From Ilyonectria destructans (Eukaryota > Ascomycota > Sordariomycetes > Hypocreales > Nectriaceae), in contig JAHEWK010000022.1 of NCBI GenBank assembly GCA_020740775.1, positions 496,001-560,000 of the forward strand: 64,000 nt of DNA, given 5' to 3'. The notes under the pieces were generated by a model. It saw nothing but the letters and a program-made list of their open reading frames with translations. It was not told the DNA's origin and searched no databases. Each line of letters starts with the position of its first letter. The stretch's first letter is position 1. Both the position numbers and the translations under genes were made by a program. This document shows, in pieces, positions 33,898-45,579 of the stretch.

Positions 33898-35838
33898 ATG
33901 AGCAACCAGGCGGGGCGGCGGACGAGCAAGCGTCTCGCCGGTATGTTGCACGATGAGGACGTGCAGCGGGGGCGAAGCGCTAACCGCTGAACAGCTGTGG
34001 CTGACTACGAACAGGATGACGACTTTCAGTTTGTGCGGAAGTCGAAGAGGGTTAAGACGGAGAAGGCAAACGAGCTAGAGCCCGTGAAGAATTCGGGGCG
34101 AGGGCGAGGGCGACCAGCCGCAAAGGCACGCGTTACTAAGGATTCGGCACCAGCCAGTAGCGTGGTAGAGGAGGCGGTGACAGCGACAGCGACGGAAACG
34201 GCGAAAACCAAGCCTACGAGGAAATCCACGAGGCGGAAAGCCAGCGTGGACGCGTCCAACGAGGAGCCGCCACTCAAGATCGCTAAGAGAGGAACCAGGA
34301 GGAGCGCACGAGTTTCTGTTGCATCTAGTGGATGGAAATGATCATATGTGCGAGAAGCTCTTGATATTCTTCCTATCTAATGAGGGTCTTTGGGTCAGTC
34401 TTATAGACGAAGAGACTGATGATGACCTCGGATGACCTCGGACAGCCGAGAGGCTCCGGATCCTTCGGAGTCTTTGGCTTCAACTAGCTATTGATAAAAT
34501 CAAGGAAAAGCTAGGCTTATGACTAGCTAGATGACGAGGCCGGTGACGAGGCAAGTGGCGATGGACGCCTATGATGACAGAAGGAAAGCTTCACTTCCGT
34601 CACAACCGCAGAAATCCGATATCCCGATATATGCGACAGTTTCAGGGGAAAAGCTGGACGAGGAGGTACCACAGACAAATGGCTCACCGAAGAAACGCGT
34701 TGTACCAAACTGGGACGAGTCACCACAGCACGAGGCACCGATTGCAGCTGCCAAGATCGCGCTGCCGATGAGCGACACGCCAGTCATCAATCGGAACAAG
34801 GCGATGCGAAAGAAGGGCAACGGAAACCGGCGGAGCAGTTTGGGAATGCGTGGGCGACGAGCGAGCTCCCTCATCGACAGTGGCCAAACGGCAATTCCGC
34901 ATCGGGAGGTCGACCCGGCTGGTTTCTACAAGCACATCGAGGCTGATGGCCTGACAGAGCCGCGAAGAATGAAGCAGCTTTTAACTTGGTGTGGCGAACG
35001 TGCTCTGGCTGAGAAGCCGCCTCATGGGACGCCTAATGCCATTCTTGGTGGTGAGTAGCCCTCGAATACCTGATTGACTAAATTACGAGAAGAGGCACTG
35101 ACTTTTTCAACAGCTCGCGCGATTCAGGACCAACTACTCAAGGATTTCGCGGCCCGATCCGAGTTCTCGGATTGGTTCAGCAGAGATGATGACGTGCCCA
35201 AGGTGCCTGTGGTCCTGATGCCCAACCCGAGGAACATTGAGCTTGATGAGAAGATGGCGTAACTGGAGATTAATATTAAGAGGTCAGTGATACATGGAGA
35301 ATATGTTCTATTACGGCTCCTAACTTTTATGCCAAGATTACAAGAAGAAAAGAAGGCTTAACAAGCAATTCGGAAACCACCCCCTGAGCAACCGCCTCTG
35401 TTCGTCGAGAATGAAACAGACCTCATTGTCTTACCAGACTTTAATCTCCTGGATCTGGAAGAAGGCAAGATTAGGAGCTACTTGGCGGACGAGGGGGTCT
35501 CATTCGAAGCTATTCGATCGCAAACCGGATCGCGATTGCGTGCCATCCAGTCCTCTCTCGAATTCCATATTGACCAGCTCCCCGACAACGTCCACAAGCT
35601 CGAGCAACGGGTTCTGGTCGCCGGCGAAGAGGCAGAAAAGGTCCTCAGCATCAGCGCCCTCCGCCTCCGCCAGCGGGAAGAGCGCGAGAAGACTAGGGCG
35701 GGCACCAAGCAAATGCCCGTCATGGAAGTGCTGAGGCGTTTGGGCAATATCGTCCCAGAAGGTCAGCCAGGGATAGCTACCGATGCCATGATGTCTGGTA
35801 ACCCAAAGTTGCCGAAGCCGTTATGTCCGGTAAGCTAG
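33898..35838 (+). pseudogene. DSN1/Mis13 kinetochore subunit, decayed copy
   Basis: DSN1 is a subunit of the essential Mis12/MIND kinetochore complex. Exon 1 starts with the ATG at 33898 and ends at an intron (33941-33994) with a CTAAC branch site, leading to a basic region (DDDFQFVRKSKR). The central family blocks are clear: IALPMSDTPVINRNKAMRKK, SSLGMRGRRASSLIDSG, REVDPAGFYKHIEADGL, PRRMKQLLTWCGERAL. After an intron come FAARSEFSDWF and the C-terminal DQLPDNVHKLEQRV and MPVMEVLRRLGNIVPEG. Damage: a TAA after DEKMA at 35260-35262, another TAA in KKA-stop-QAIRKP near 35360 (a likely Trp position), and a non-coding gap at 34342-34530. As the gene is essential, a functional copy should exist elsewhere. 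Confidence 0.75.
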
Positions 35839-36060
35839 GGATAGCTGCCGATGCCATTGTGTACGGTAAGCTAGAGTTGCCGTCGACTTTTGGTCTGATA
35901 GACTGGACGGTTCGCTGTCGACTTCATGTCCGGTAAACTGCCGCAGTCATTTTTGACCATGGTCCCGCAGACTCGCTTGTGGTTGTACCTTGCTTTGACC
36001 TAAGTCATGCAAGAACTCGGTCTAGAACTCAATCTTTGACTACCATCAGCCACGCAGAGA
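35762..36060. repeat. Short imperfect tandem repeats after the DSN1 copy
   Basis: Units containing GGGATAGCTACCGATGCCAT, then (T)GTCCGGTAAGCTAG, recur two to three times at about 35762-35880, with weaker copies to 35945. There is no coding function. Confidence 0.55.
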
Positions 36061-36699
36061 CCCGGCTTATCCATCTAGTCGACCTTGCAGCCCGTTGCTG
36101 CGTCCGAGGTGAGTCGGCCAGAGTCAGACATCTATCGAATCGAATGCATGTCCTGTAGACACGGTTCAACCCCACTACACTCCACTACACATCCGATGGA
36201 ATTGATGTGGAGCATGCCGTGTGAGGGTGGAAGGGGAGCGGAACGGAGGGGAAGGAGGCAGAGAAGAGCGTAACGGCTTCTTCATCTTCGTAAGGGCTAT
36301 AAGGGGTAGCATCTCGAAACCGTCGAACACGCAAAGGCATCCTCAAGGCTCAAGGGTACGGAACTGACTGTGGACCAATACAATGCCCTTGCCGCGCCCG
36401 GACGCGGGTACATGAAGTAGAGAAGCGCAGATGGGGAAAAGTAAGCTGCCACTCGGGTGCTGTCTCTGCATTTTGCTCTCGAGGGCCGAGCACGTAAGGA
36501 TGACGCTACGACAACCTGGTTGACCAATTGGCGAAGAGACTCTTCCTAGCCATCAATGTTCCCCCAGGATTCTCGAATCGCCGTGCTTGAAGCCGCTGCC
36601 TTGGCAGAAAAGGGAGGCGGGGACTTGGGACTCTGCAGTCTACCCGACAGACTCGCAGACGCAAAAGTTATCACGACGAGCTGCCTCAAGCTAACCAAG
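36061..36699. other. No gene seen
   Basis: Spacer between the DSN1 copy and the 3' end of the GCN5 gene; several overlapping short frames, none recognisable. Confidence 0.5.
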
Positions 36700-37918
36700 T
36701 CAGGCCAACAAATGTGACCATTCCGGGATCGTGCGTATCTGCTGCCACAAGTACTTCTCCAACTTGTTGGCACACTTCACATACAGCGAATTCTCGCCAT
36801 TGAATTGCCGACAGTTGTCGAAGATGAGCTGGGCGTCTTTAATGAAATCCTCAGGTGTCATGTACTGCTCCGCTTCCAGCCTGGCCTCCATAATACTGAG
36901 GTCCATTGGTTCCTTGATGACTTCATAATAGTCGGCGACGTCGTCCTTGCTGACAGGCTGCCAGAACGGCCACGATGATTGATGGTTCTGGAGGTCATTT
37001 AGGAGATGAAGCAGCTGCTTGTAGTACGGACTGTGACGCGATTGTCTGGCCAGCTCGTCCATATCAGATGACCAACCCGACGCCCGGATTGCGTCGATGG
37101 ATACGGGGTCAATGGGAACAACACCGTTCTCCCACTGTTTCGGAGGTTGATGGACCACGTGGCTCTTACTAAGAGTCCATATCTTGGCATGGACGCATTC
37201 CTTCTGCTTGAGGAGCATGCGGCCCAGCTCCAGGTAGCGAATCCTTGGGAGCATAGAGCACTGCATGAGAGTTCCGCCCTCATAGTCCTTTATACACCCC
37301 TTCCAAATCGAGTCATCCAACGTGATCTCCTTTGTAAAGCCCTGTTTCTTGAAATAGCCGATGGCCAAGTTGTCGGCGTAGGTCAGGAAATGCATCATGT
37401 TCGATGATGCCTCGATGTAGTCCTTCAGATGCGACATGAGGTGCGCCCCGTACCCCTTGACCTGCTCATCCGACAAGACCGCGCAGAAGACAATCTCGGC
37501 GAACTTGCGATGCTTGAACGGCCGGTACGTGATGCCTCCCACTACTGCCAGCGGCTTCTTCACGATGGCGATGGACATGTGAGCTCTATCGTAGACGAGA
37601 CGCGCGATGTAGCTCTTGGGCATCTCCGGCAGCTGCTTTTGGAAGACGCATTTCAACCCGCTCAGGATGATGAGACTCTCCCGCTCACCGTCATTGTTGA
37701 CGACACGAAATTCTAACTCGCCGTTGCGTTCCTCAATAACTGCGGGCTAAATGGCACGTTAGTCACATACACAGGCAGGGTACAGCGTTTCAGGACGGCA
37801 ATACCTTCTCGGGAAGTGGAATGGGCCTTATCACCAGTCCCTCCTTTGTCGGGAGCGATGATGCGAAGTCTGTGCGCTTGTCGCAACTCGTGGCAGTCGG
37901 CGAGTAAGCATACTCCAT
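36700..37918 (-). CDS. GCN5-type histone acetyltransferase with bromodomain
   Basis: Two exons (37918-37805 and 37746-36700; 58-bp GT-AG intron with a CTAAC branch site) encode about 386 residues, close to the normal size of fungal Gcn5. The GNAT domain shows [20 protein letters not shown], the catalytic-Glu strand FAEIVFCAV, and the acetyl-CoA loop [10 protein letters not shown], then [20 protein letters not shown]. The bromodomain follows ([47 protein letters not shown]). Gcn5 acetylates histone H3 as the catalytic subunit of SAGA/ADA in the nucleus. No damage is visible. It has several replacements at usually fixed places, and it sits among transposons beside a dead DSN1 copy. It could be a diverged paralogue and not the housekeeping gene. 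Confidence 0.9.
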
Positions 37919-38381
37919 CGCGTTACGTTTCGAGCCTTAATCAACGCCAAAAAATATCAGCACAAGAGCTACCAAGCGAGAAGGCAGACTGTAGAAATAC
38001 CTCGATAGGCCGAGTTACTTGTTCGACAGTTAATTTCGCTGAATCACTGAGCTGGCATGAGCTGACTCGTTGGAGTGTATCCGGCCAAATCAGGCGACGA
38101 CCACGACGACACACGACGACATACGATAAGGCATGACATTCTACGATGACCTAGAACGGATCACGATAAACAATCGATGCGATGGCTGCGATGACGATGA
38201 ACTGAAAGCAAGGTGCCGGTATTGCAGGATTCATTGATCCGTTGGGGGACAAGACGGGGATCGGAGTGGGAATAGAGGGGAAATGTGCGATTTGCTCTGC
38301 AGCTCCCCACTTCGTTGTGTCAGCTCTGTCGTAATGCCCTCCAACCTAGCTCTTATTGGCTAGCTCGTATGACATGCGCGC
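37919..38381. other. GCN5 upstream region
   Basis: The presumed promoter and 5' UTR of the GCN5 gene, with an ACGACGACAC-type short repeat near 38095-38130. No gene is seen. The 5'-truncated LINE begins near its right edge. Confidence 0.5.
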
Positions 38382-39730
38382 GTGATAAAGCCTGAACTCG
38401 GCGAGAGCGGAATCGGGCGGATGGAAACAATTGAAGCCTATGCAGCACCGCCGTGGCACGCCCGCGTGTCGTTGGTGTGCGAGGTAGAGCGGAAGGTGGC
38501 GATAGCGGCAGCCAATAGTGCCGAAGACATCACCATCACGACTAGCGCTTCGGACAAAGGAGGAATGGTGAGCATGGGAGGCATCATCAGCCACAGAGCA
38601 GCAGGGCAAGCGAACAGAGTCGTGGCCAGGTACTCGGTCACCCTCGGCTCTCGAGACGACCAGAACCCCTACACGGCCGAGTTGGGGGCGATAGCGATGG
38701 CATTGCGATGCATGCCTGACGGACTACGGAACCGAAGACTCACCATACTGTCAAGCGGCCAGTCAGCTCTGAAGGCGATCGCGCGACCGCGACAACAATC
38801 GGGACAGTGCGCCATCCGGGAAATCTACAACCACATCCGACGGCTGGGAAAAGGCAACAACAGTGTTAAAATGATCTGGGTACCGTCCCGGGACGACGCG
38901 TTCCCCTTGGGACCCAAGGCGAAGAGACGGGCGCAGAGAGCAACCGAAGCAGGACGTACGGCAGAGACGCCGCCATACCAAGCTCGATCGACGAGGACAA
39001 GACTGGCGAGAGCACAGCTACAACAGCACCAGGCGCTACCGGACAGAGTGGGCGGCTTCTCCAAGAGGGTTGACAAAGCGCTACCAGGAAAACACACAAA
39101 GGTGCTATACGACGGACTGAAGAGGCGCGAAGCAGACACGCTTTCACAGTTACGCACGGGAATGGCGAGGATCAACAGCTACCTGTCGAGGATCGGCGCG
39201 GTGGAATCAGACTTGTGTGATTGCGGACGGGCAACCGAGACGATGGAACATTTTCTCTTTCGCTGCAGCAAGTGGGATGCACAACGAGAAGGCATGCGGC
39301 GAATCGGACAAAGCGAGATGGGAAACCTCTCATTCTTTCTGGGAGGAAAGTCGGCGTTGGACGGACCGAGATGGTCACCTAACCTACAGGCGGTGCGAGC
39401 AACAATCAAATTCGCGATGGAGACAGGAAGACTAGGGCCAAGGGAGGAGAATTGAACATACTAACAACCAGAACTAGAAAATACTAACACAACACAGCCT
39501 CATTTTGACAGACCACGCTTCAGCTGCTGAGGATAGGATGCTGAACACTTGGAGAAAATGGCCTTCAAGCAGGCCTGTCAGAAAGAGTCAAGCGAGGCCG
39601 AAAGAAAGCGATCCAGGGAGAGAAAGTGGGGCTTTACTTTGTGGTCAGGATTGAAGGTGGCAGAAATGTAAATTGCATAGCGTATTCCATGGCCTTATGA
39701 GATCCGTTCTCCCGGGCGTAATAAATCTAC
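38382..39730 (+). mobile_element. 5'-truncated LINE (Tad/I-like), copy 2
   Basis: A 357-codon frame (38382-39455) holds the C-terminal RNase H-like domain and Cys/His tail of a LINE polyprotein: NPYTAELGAIAMALRC, MIWVPSRDD, then SYLSRIGAVESDLCDCG, EHFLFRCSKW and MGNLSFFLGGKSALD. The 3' UTR matches copy 1 and ends with CGGGCGTAATAAA near 39730. No reverse transcriptase or ORF1 is present. At the RNase H positions where an Asp is usual (the TDGS and SDSQ blocks) this copy reads TTSASDKG and SSGQSAL, so catalysis is unlikely. Confidence 0.8.
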
Positions 39731-40796
39731 TACTAAAGCCTGAACACGACGCGATGCGACGCGACACGACAAATGTACGTGTAGCATCTCGGATCATTCC
39801 TAATCCGGCTGCGTGGAGAAAGTTGGGCGGCAATGCTCGCCTGCCTTGTTGCCCAGGAGTTGCCAGCGAAAAAAAGAAGGAAAAAAAAAGAAGAAAAAAT
39901 GAGGAAAATAACCACCAATAGCTTGTCAGATACCCGCCCGCCCTGCACCAACGAGCCAGAGCCAAAGTCTAATCATTGGCATGCGGGGATGTTTCGCCGT
40001 ATTAACCACTTCACCGGCTGAAATGATGCCAAGGCGCCGCCAGGGAGCCCAAAATCCCACTTTCTTGGCCTGCTGCTGGTAACAGATTATCTGACAATGA
40101 TGCAAATGTGCAAATAGGCAAACGAAGAGAGTGATTGAATTGATCCTGCCGGGATCATCTGAGACCCCGGACCTAGCTAGCCTTATGTACTGCTACGCAC
40201 TGCAGTTACTAGGCAATTGGGTGTAGACTGTAGAGCCCTTCGGAATGCGTACAGGAATGTGTCCGGGTTGACCGAAAGTTAACCTTGGAACCGAGGGTCT
40301 AGACGGCTTTGGTACCCACACACACACATTCCTCTGACAACTGTGAACGGACGGGAGATGTACCGTAGAAACTCAGTTAAACTCTCACAAGTAGCGCCTC
40401 CACTTTGTCTCCATATTTCCACTGTTAACCGCAAAAATTCGCAGAAGTGTCCAAAAGCAGCTGATCTCATTTGTCGCCCCATGTTTTTATGGGGGCCGCT
40501 ACTTGTGCGAGATAACTGGGTTCTACGGTATGGGAAGCGATTCCTGCCGAGGCCTCCCACCTAAACCCCTGTGAGACGCAGAATATAGTGGCAGATACTG
40601 CGTAGCGATTGCTTCGAGCTTGCAGCTGATCCATACAGTTGTTCGGCTGCCCCACACCCTTCTTACTTATCCTTGACTATAACACTTAAGGTGTGGGCTG
40701 TCGATGATTTTCGTCGTTCGCTCTTCGTCGATTTCTCCCCATTCCTAAAAACCGCACCTGGCTTTACCTGTCTAGTGGCTGTGCCGCCAACACAAA
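39731..40796. other. Spacer before the methyltransferase gene
   Basis: No gene. It contains a purine (A/G) run at 39865-39905, a CACACACAC run near 40320, and the presumed promoter of the methyltransferase gene. Confidence 0.5.
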
Positions 40797-42011
40797 ATGG
40801 CGGAACCCGAACCCCATCCGATAGGGGCCGACCAAGAGACCAACCAGATCGATGATGGAGATTCGACTCTTAGCATAGGTCACACCGTCTCGTCCACCTC
40901 CTCCATTCGCTCCAGCATAATAAAATATCGAGTGGAAAATGGGAGGACGTACCATGCATACAAGGACGGAAAATATCTCAGCCCGAACGACGAGCAGGAG
41001 AATGACCGCCTAGATCTGCAGCATCACTTGTTCATGCTGACATTTGGGGACAAGCTGTACACTTGCCCCGCTGGCACGGCGAAGCAAGTTCAGCGGGTTC
41101 TGGACGTCGGAACCGGAACTGGAATTTGGGCAATTGATTTTGCAGACGAGCATCCCGAGGCACAGATCATTGGCATAGATCTGAGCCCTATTCAGCCGTC
41201 TTTTGTCCCGCCGAATCTCACCTTCCAGATTGATGACTTGGATGAGCCCTGGACATTTGCTTACAAATTCGACTTCATCTACAGCCGCATGATGACCACT
41301 TCATTCTCGGACTGGCCGCGATTCTTCCAGCAAGCTTATGAGTAAGAGTGCCAAGGAATCATCAATAAGGCTCGGCATATCTGCTAACACTTTCCGTTTA
41401 TAGAAACCTCAATCCAGGTGGCTGGATAGAACTGGCGGATATTGTGTTTCCTGTCAAAGTCGACGATGATACATGGCCAGAGGACTCGGCGTTAAAAAAG
41501 TGGTCCACTATCCAGCTGGATGCTACAATCAAAGCTGGACGTCCTATAAACAGTGCAGAGTCCTATAAGTCGCAGCTTGCAGACGCCGGCTTCACTGACA
41601 TCGTCGAAACCGTATACAAATGGCCGACGAACCACTGGCCAAAGGACAAGAAGCTCAAGGAATTAGGTATGGAATTTGTTGGCGGCATCATGAACCTTGC
41701 AACTTCCGTGATAGGCTCTGCTTCAACAGGACCGATCTAGCCTTAGGAGAGACACATGCTGATGGAAATGACAGGAATATGGAACCTGGAGAACGTGATG
41801 CCATCTCTAGAGGGCTTCAGCATGGCCCTCTTCACCCGTGTTCTAGGGTGGTCGAGGCTAGAAGTTGAGGTGTTCCTGGTGAACGTGCGGAAAGAACTTA
41901 AAGACCCCAAGATCCACGGTTATTGGCCAATGTAAGCCGCATTTTCCCCACGTCTTCTTATCTATGCTAATGTTTTGCAGTTACGCGGTGTATGCGAAGA
42001 AGCCGGAGTAG
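40797..42011 (+). CDS. SAM-dependent methyltransferase (LaeA/TAM-like)
   Basis: Four exons (40797-41341, 41404-41666, 41775-41931, 41981-42011) join in frame across GT-AG introns. They encode about 331 residues, the usual length of this family. The N-terminus is Ser/Thr-rich and disordered. It is followed by YHAYKDGKYLSPNDEQENDR, the SAM-binding motif I VLDVGTGTGIWAIDFA, an acidic ribose-binding IIGIDLSPIQP and NLNPGGWIELADI. The last exons give WNLENVMPSLEGF, LGWSRLEVEVFL and HGYWPIYAVYAKKPE. Family members act in secondary metabolism or as global regulators; the substrate here cannot be inferred. The third intron is open in frame for 23 codons if retained, which would give a shorter protein. 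No damage is seen. Confidence 0.88.
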
Positions 42012-42084
42012 GCTAGGTCGTTCTCAGAATAGAGACTAATGTTTTTGCCACAAGACCGTCCAGGGCCACCTTCAATTGATAACT

Positions 42085-43949
42085 TCATCGTGGCATCTCA
42101 AACAATATCGGTGCTGGGCTGTATCCTCCACGACTGCGTCGAGTTCCCCGCGCTACAGCATGTGGTCGCCGTTCCGCCGGGCTGGGAGTATCCGGGGCTT
42201 TTGGCGCTGACTCGTCATCAGATGGTTCTGGTCGATCCCTCCTTGATGTTTCCTTTTCGAACTGATCAGCTTTACCCGGTCGGCGTCTCTTTCCGCGGAG
42301 GAGGTAGGGTGATCGGTCGACATCCTCGTACGTAGTGGGCTTGAAAGCGGGGGAGCTGTCTGATGCCCATTGTCCACTTTCTGGAATGGACCGATGTGTC
42401 GCTTCAAAGTCTTCTGCCCACTTGCTCAAGTGAGGGGTAGCCTCTCGACGGTCCTCCTGTCCGGGCATCCACCGTTCTCCTGGCGAGCCAAGGGCCATGA
42501 GGGTGAAAGCTAGATACTGACGCACGGCGGTGCAGACATGGGAGTGGTTTGGATGGGCCGACACCTCGGGACCGGGTTCCGCCAGGTGGTAATATAACGT
42601 TTCCGGCTGCTTCCAGTCGACCCTGAGAAACACGATCGCTTCGCCAGTGGTCAGAAGACCATCTCAAGACCGCCCTCAATCATGTAATGGTAGGTCTGTG
42701 TATGATGCGTGCAGCTAGCCGTATGCTAGAGATGCCTGGCAAGCCAGGCATCTACTGAGAAGTTAGCCGTCATATAAGACAATCTGCTCAGCTTATCCAT
42801 AGACAAGACATCTTTGATTCTACACATAATCTGACCCTCATGGTCTACATGACCCTCGCATCATCTGTGTAACAGCAGACGCCACCAGCCTGTCGGCGTG
42901 ATACTGGAAAAGCGCGTCCGGGTTCACAGACGTTGGAATCGTTTTTCGATTGATAACAACCTCAGGAATGTTCATAACCCGCAGACCGAGACGAAGATGC
43001 GGAGTGGTCAGCTTGTGGGGGGCTTATACTCAGAAACTTAGATCATGGTCCGCGTCGTCGCAAGTACATCGTTAGATCGATAGACGCAGATTTGATCGGG
43101 CCGCAGTTGGTTAAGGTCTCGTGGGTGGTCCGACATCTGTGGTTGCGTCGATGGAGTCTCCCGATCAACGACTTCTTCAGCGACGTCGCCTAAGGGCGTG
43201 GGGATGGTTCTCGAAGATGATACCATTTCCCATCTCGAAAGCCCTGCTAACCTCCTCCACCCTGTTTGAGCTGCTCCATTATTGCTCTCACCTAGATCCT
43301 CCACACTGTTGTGCAGGAAATGCTCTAGTGTCTTATCGTTTGCTATCGATCGCTGGGAGATCCGTTTTCCCAAGCCGGCGAGGAAGTTTCGGCTCTCAAA
43401 AACGCGGCTCTGGGCAGGGTACTTGTCGTAGAGTGCACCAAAGATGGCTCTCTGTTGTTTTAGTAAACCGGGCCATGGCTTGAGATGTGTCAGACACCAC
43501 TTGTTACGTGGATTAGTGATGGGGCCCTTGGAGGTCAGTTTTTGTCTGTTTCGATGGCGAATTTGGAGAAGACGAGGTCATGTCATGCGGCCATGTATTC
43601 ATCCAATGTCGTGGGCCGGGTTTGTTCCTCTGCCTCGTCAGCGCGATGCTGCTCTTTCGGCGCGTTGTTGCTGCTGCTGTCGCTCTTTCTCTGCGTCGTC
43701 GGCGCGTTGTCGCTCCTCCTGTGTTACTGTGGGCAGCGACCTTCCTGACTCGGCGACATGGGAACGTGACCTGGCTGAAAGCAATAGCCTAACCCTGCAC
43801 TCCAGGTTGTAAAATTCTTCTACTAAAGATGCTAATTCATCTCTAAGATCCTGTGGAGAATACTTGGTATGGACCGAGCGACGATGCCAGGCTCTGTTAC
43901 TCGTTCTTGAATATCCCAATCGGACTACAATGTGGCGTGCGACGATCAA
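42085..43949 (-). pseudogene. Repeat-associated fungal kinase-adjacent protein, degenerate
   Basis: The minus strand shows pieces of one repetitive fungal protein in order. First is a coiled coil (DELASLVEEFYNLECRVRLL), then KLTSKGPITNPRNKWCLTHL, GKRISQRSIANDKTLEHFLH, DQICVYRSNDV, YKPPHKLT and TIPTSVNPDALFQYHADRL. After a 161-bp insert comes GEAIVFLRVDWKQPETLYYH, then HVCTAVRQYLAFTLMALG. I associate this block with N-terminal parts of degenerate fungal kinase-like proteins that occur in many copies, but the naming is from recollection and uncertain. Several stops (for example after DEYMAA), frameshifts and the MITE show that the gene is dead. The kinase part itself is not present. Confidence 0.5.
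42703..42863. mobile_element. 161-bp MITE with 8-bp target duplication and internal hairpin
   Basis: It is flanked by a perfect 8-bp duplication, TCTGTGTA, at 42695-42702 and 42864-42871. Ends are short inverted repeats, TGATGCG. An 8-bp duplication fits a hAT-class MITE. Inside is a perfect 11-bp-stem hairpin, AGATGCCTGGC-AA-GCCAGGCATCT, near 42730-42753. It interrupts the kinase-associated pseudogene between the codons for HADRLVASAVTQ and YHYMIEGGLE. Confidence 0.8.
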
Positions 43950-44172
43950 TGTGTGCTGGTGGAGGCGGAGTCATAGCAGGGCAGATACATGCAGCCACCA
44001 AGGTTGTGCAAAAATTCATTACGGTCGGACGATACTAGAGTTGTCGACATCACGAAGTCACTGTTTGAGAACTGCATGCCTGAAAAGCCCGCCATGCTTA
44101 GCGCGAGTGCTGAGTGGTACTCAGGCATAGGCCGCGTATGCGTCGGCTCCTGGTCAGCGTCGCGCGTTACCA

Positions 44173-44295
44173 CTCGCTGGAGGTGTGCAAAACTTGCACG
44201 CCCAACAGCGCTGTGGCAACTGCGGCAAGCCTGGGCACAATGCGAGAACTTGCCAGAAAGATGAGGAAATGGCTGATTTATATAGTTCTGAGTAG
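44173..44295 (+). pseudogene. CCHC zinc-knuckle tail of a pogo-like transposase
   Basis: An open stretch encodes QQRCGNCGKPGHNARTCQKD followed shortly by TAG. CX2CX4HX4C knuckles with GHNARTC are typical of the last residues of fungal pogo/DDE_1 transposases. Nothing recognisable precedes it, so it is a 3' relic. The intact pogo transposase in this window lacks such a tail, so this came from another family. Confidence 0.55.
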
Positions 44296-45579
44296 TTTTA
44301 ATTGATCGTAATTATTATAGTTTTGTAATTGAAGTTTCTTATCGTTTGGTGGTGGAAAGTGCGTCGCATGCTTGTGGGCCGCGTTAATGCAAGCCACATA
44401 ATGGGTATGGCAGTCTGCCGGCCTTCCCATTGTCGGCCTCGTAGCTTTCTTTGCAGAGCCACCTTCACACAAGCTGCGCAAAATAATCGTGCGCAGATTG
44501 AAGTATTGGCGGATGGTCAGTCCCAAGGATGTCACTGGTGTGGACGTGGGTACCCACGGCACGGCTCACGTCGAGATACTAGCACGAGCTGGAAGGAAAA
44601 CTGGATGCTAGGAAGAAGCAAAGCCATGGACGTCGATCATGCCCGAGCTTGTCTGATGGAGCTCAGCTCTGCTGATCGTTTCCTGGGGTTTGGTGATCGG
44701 CAGTGATGAGGCAGGGAACTATTGATTGTCGGCAGCCAAAGCAGCCCTTTTTGACAAGGCCTGCATCGGCACTGGCCCCATTCGAGGGACGGGTTATGCG
44801 CTGCAGAGATCCGCCGAAATCAGGCGGTCGCACCCCCACACAACCCGACAAGCTACGAACGCGGTTACCTATGCGAGCGTTTGTACACGCTGCTGGTGCT
44901 GGTGCGCGAGCGTAGGACGCCAGCATTTCGCCATCCCTCCTCCTTCTCTTCTTCCGGAACCGTCGTGGGGCGATAGGCAGGACAGCCGGACGGGAATTCA
45001 CGGCGCCATTTCTTGGGCAGCTGAGAGTACATGCGACAACTTCGCACAAGCAAAGGAAACAGCACATGGAAATGCCTCTGGGGTCTCCGTGGTACGGGTG
45101 CAAAGACACACGCCACGCCCTGAAGTTGCGTTCTGTCTAAGATGGCGTCGCCCCGCTCGTGCCGGGATTGCTCTATCTCACGAAGGGCGACGGACCGCAT
45201 TTCTTGGCGAGTTTTTCCTGGCGCATTGCGAGCCGACCCGCACCCAACACGCACCGGCGAGAGCCACCGGTCAACGCAACTTCACGCCTTGATGTTCGCC
45301 ACAATCGTGGGCTCCTACAAGTTCACAAACATACACAGGTGGATTGTACCTGTGAAGTACCTTCCAAAAACATAAAAGTCTTCCTCTGTGACTCCAGCTC
45401 CCATTCCATAGCGCCTATACGCGTTCGGGTGGATTTGCATTGGCGACCGGCGGGCCAGCTGGCGGGGTCGTGCTGGAACTATCCCCGACGATGGACTCCC
45501 TGCCGCGCCCGCAGCCACATGAATTGGGTCTGCCTCCCAGCTGCACCACCCACCTTTCTCCCCGTATTTCCTGTCCCTT
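44296..45579. other. No gene seen
   Basis: GC-rich sequence with many overlapping frames on both strands and no recognisable motifs. Confidence 0.45.

Noticed and set aside
40142..40300. Possible rRNA-like or structural RNA sequence around CCTGCCGGGATCATC
   Set aside because: No extended match to known rRNA or tRNA features and no cloverleaf or conserved stem set could be drawn.
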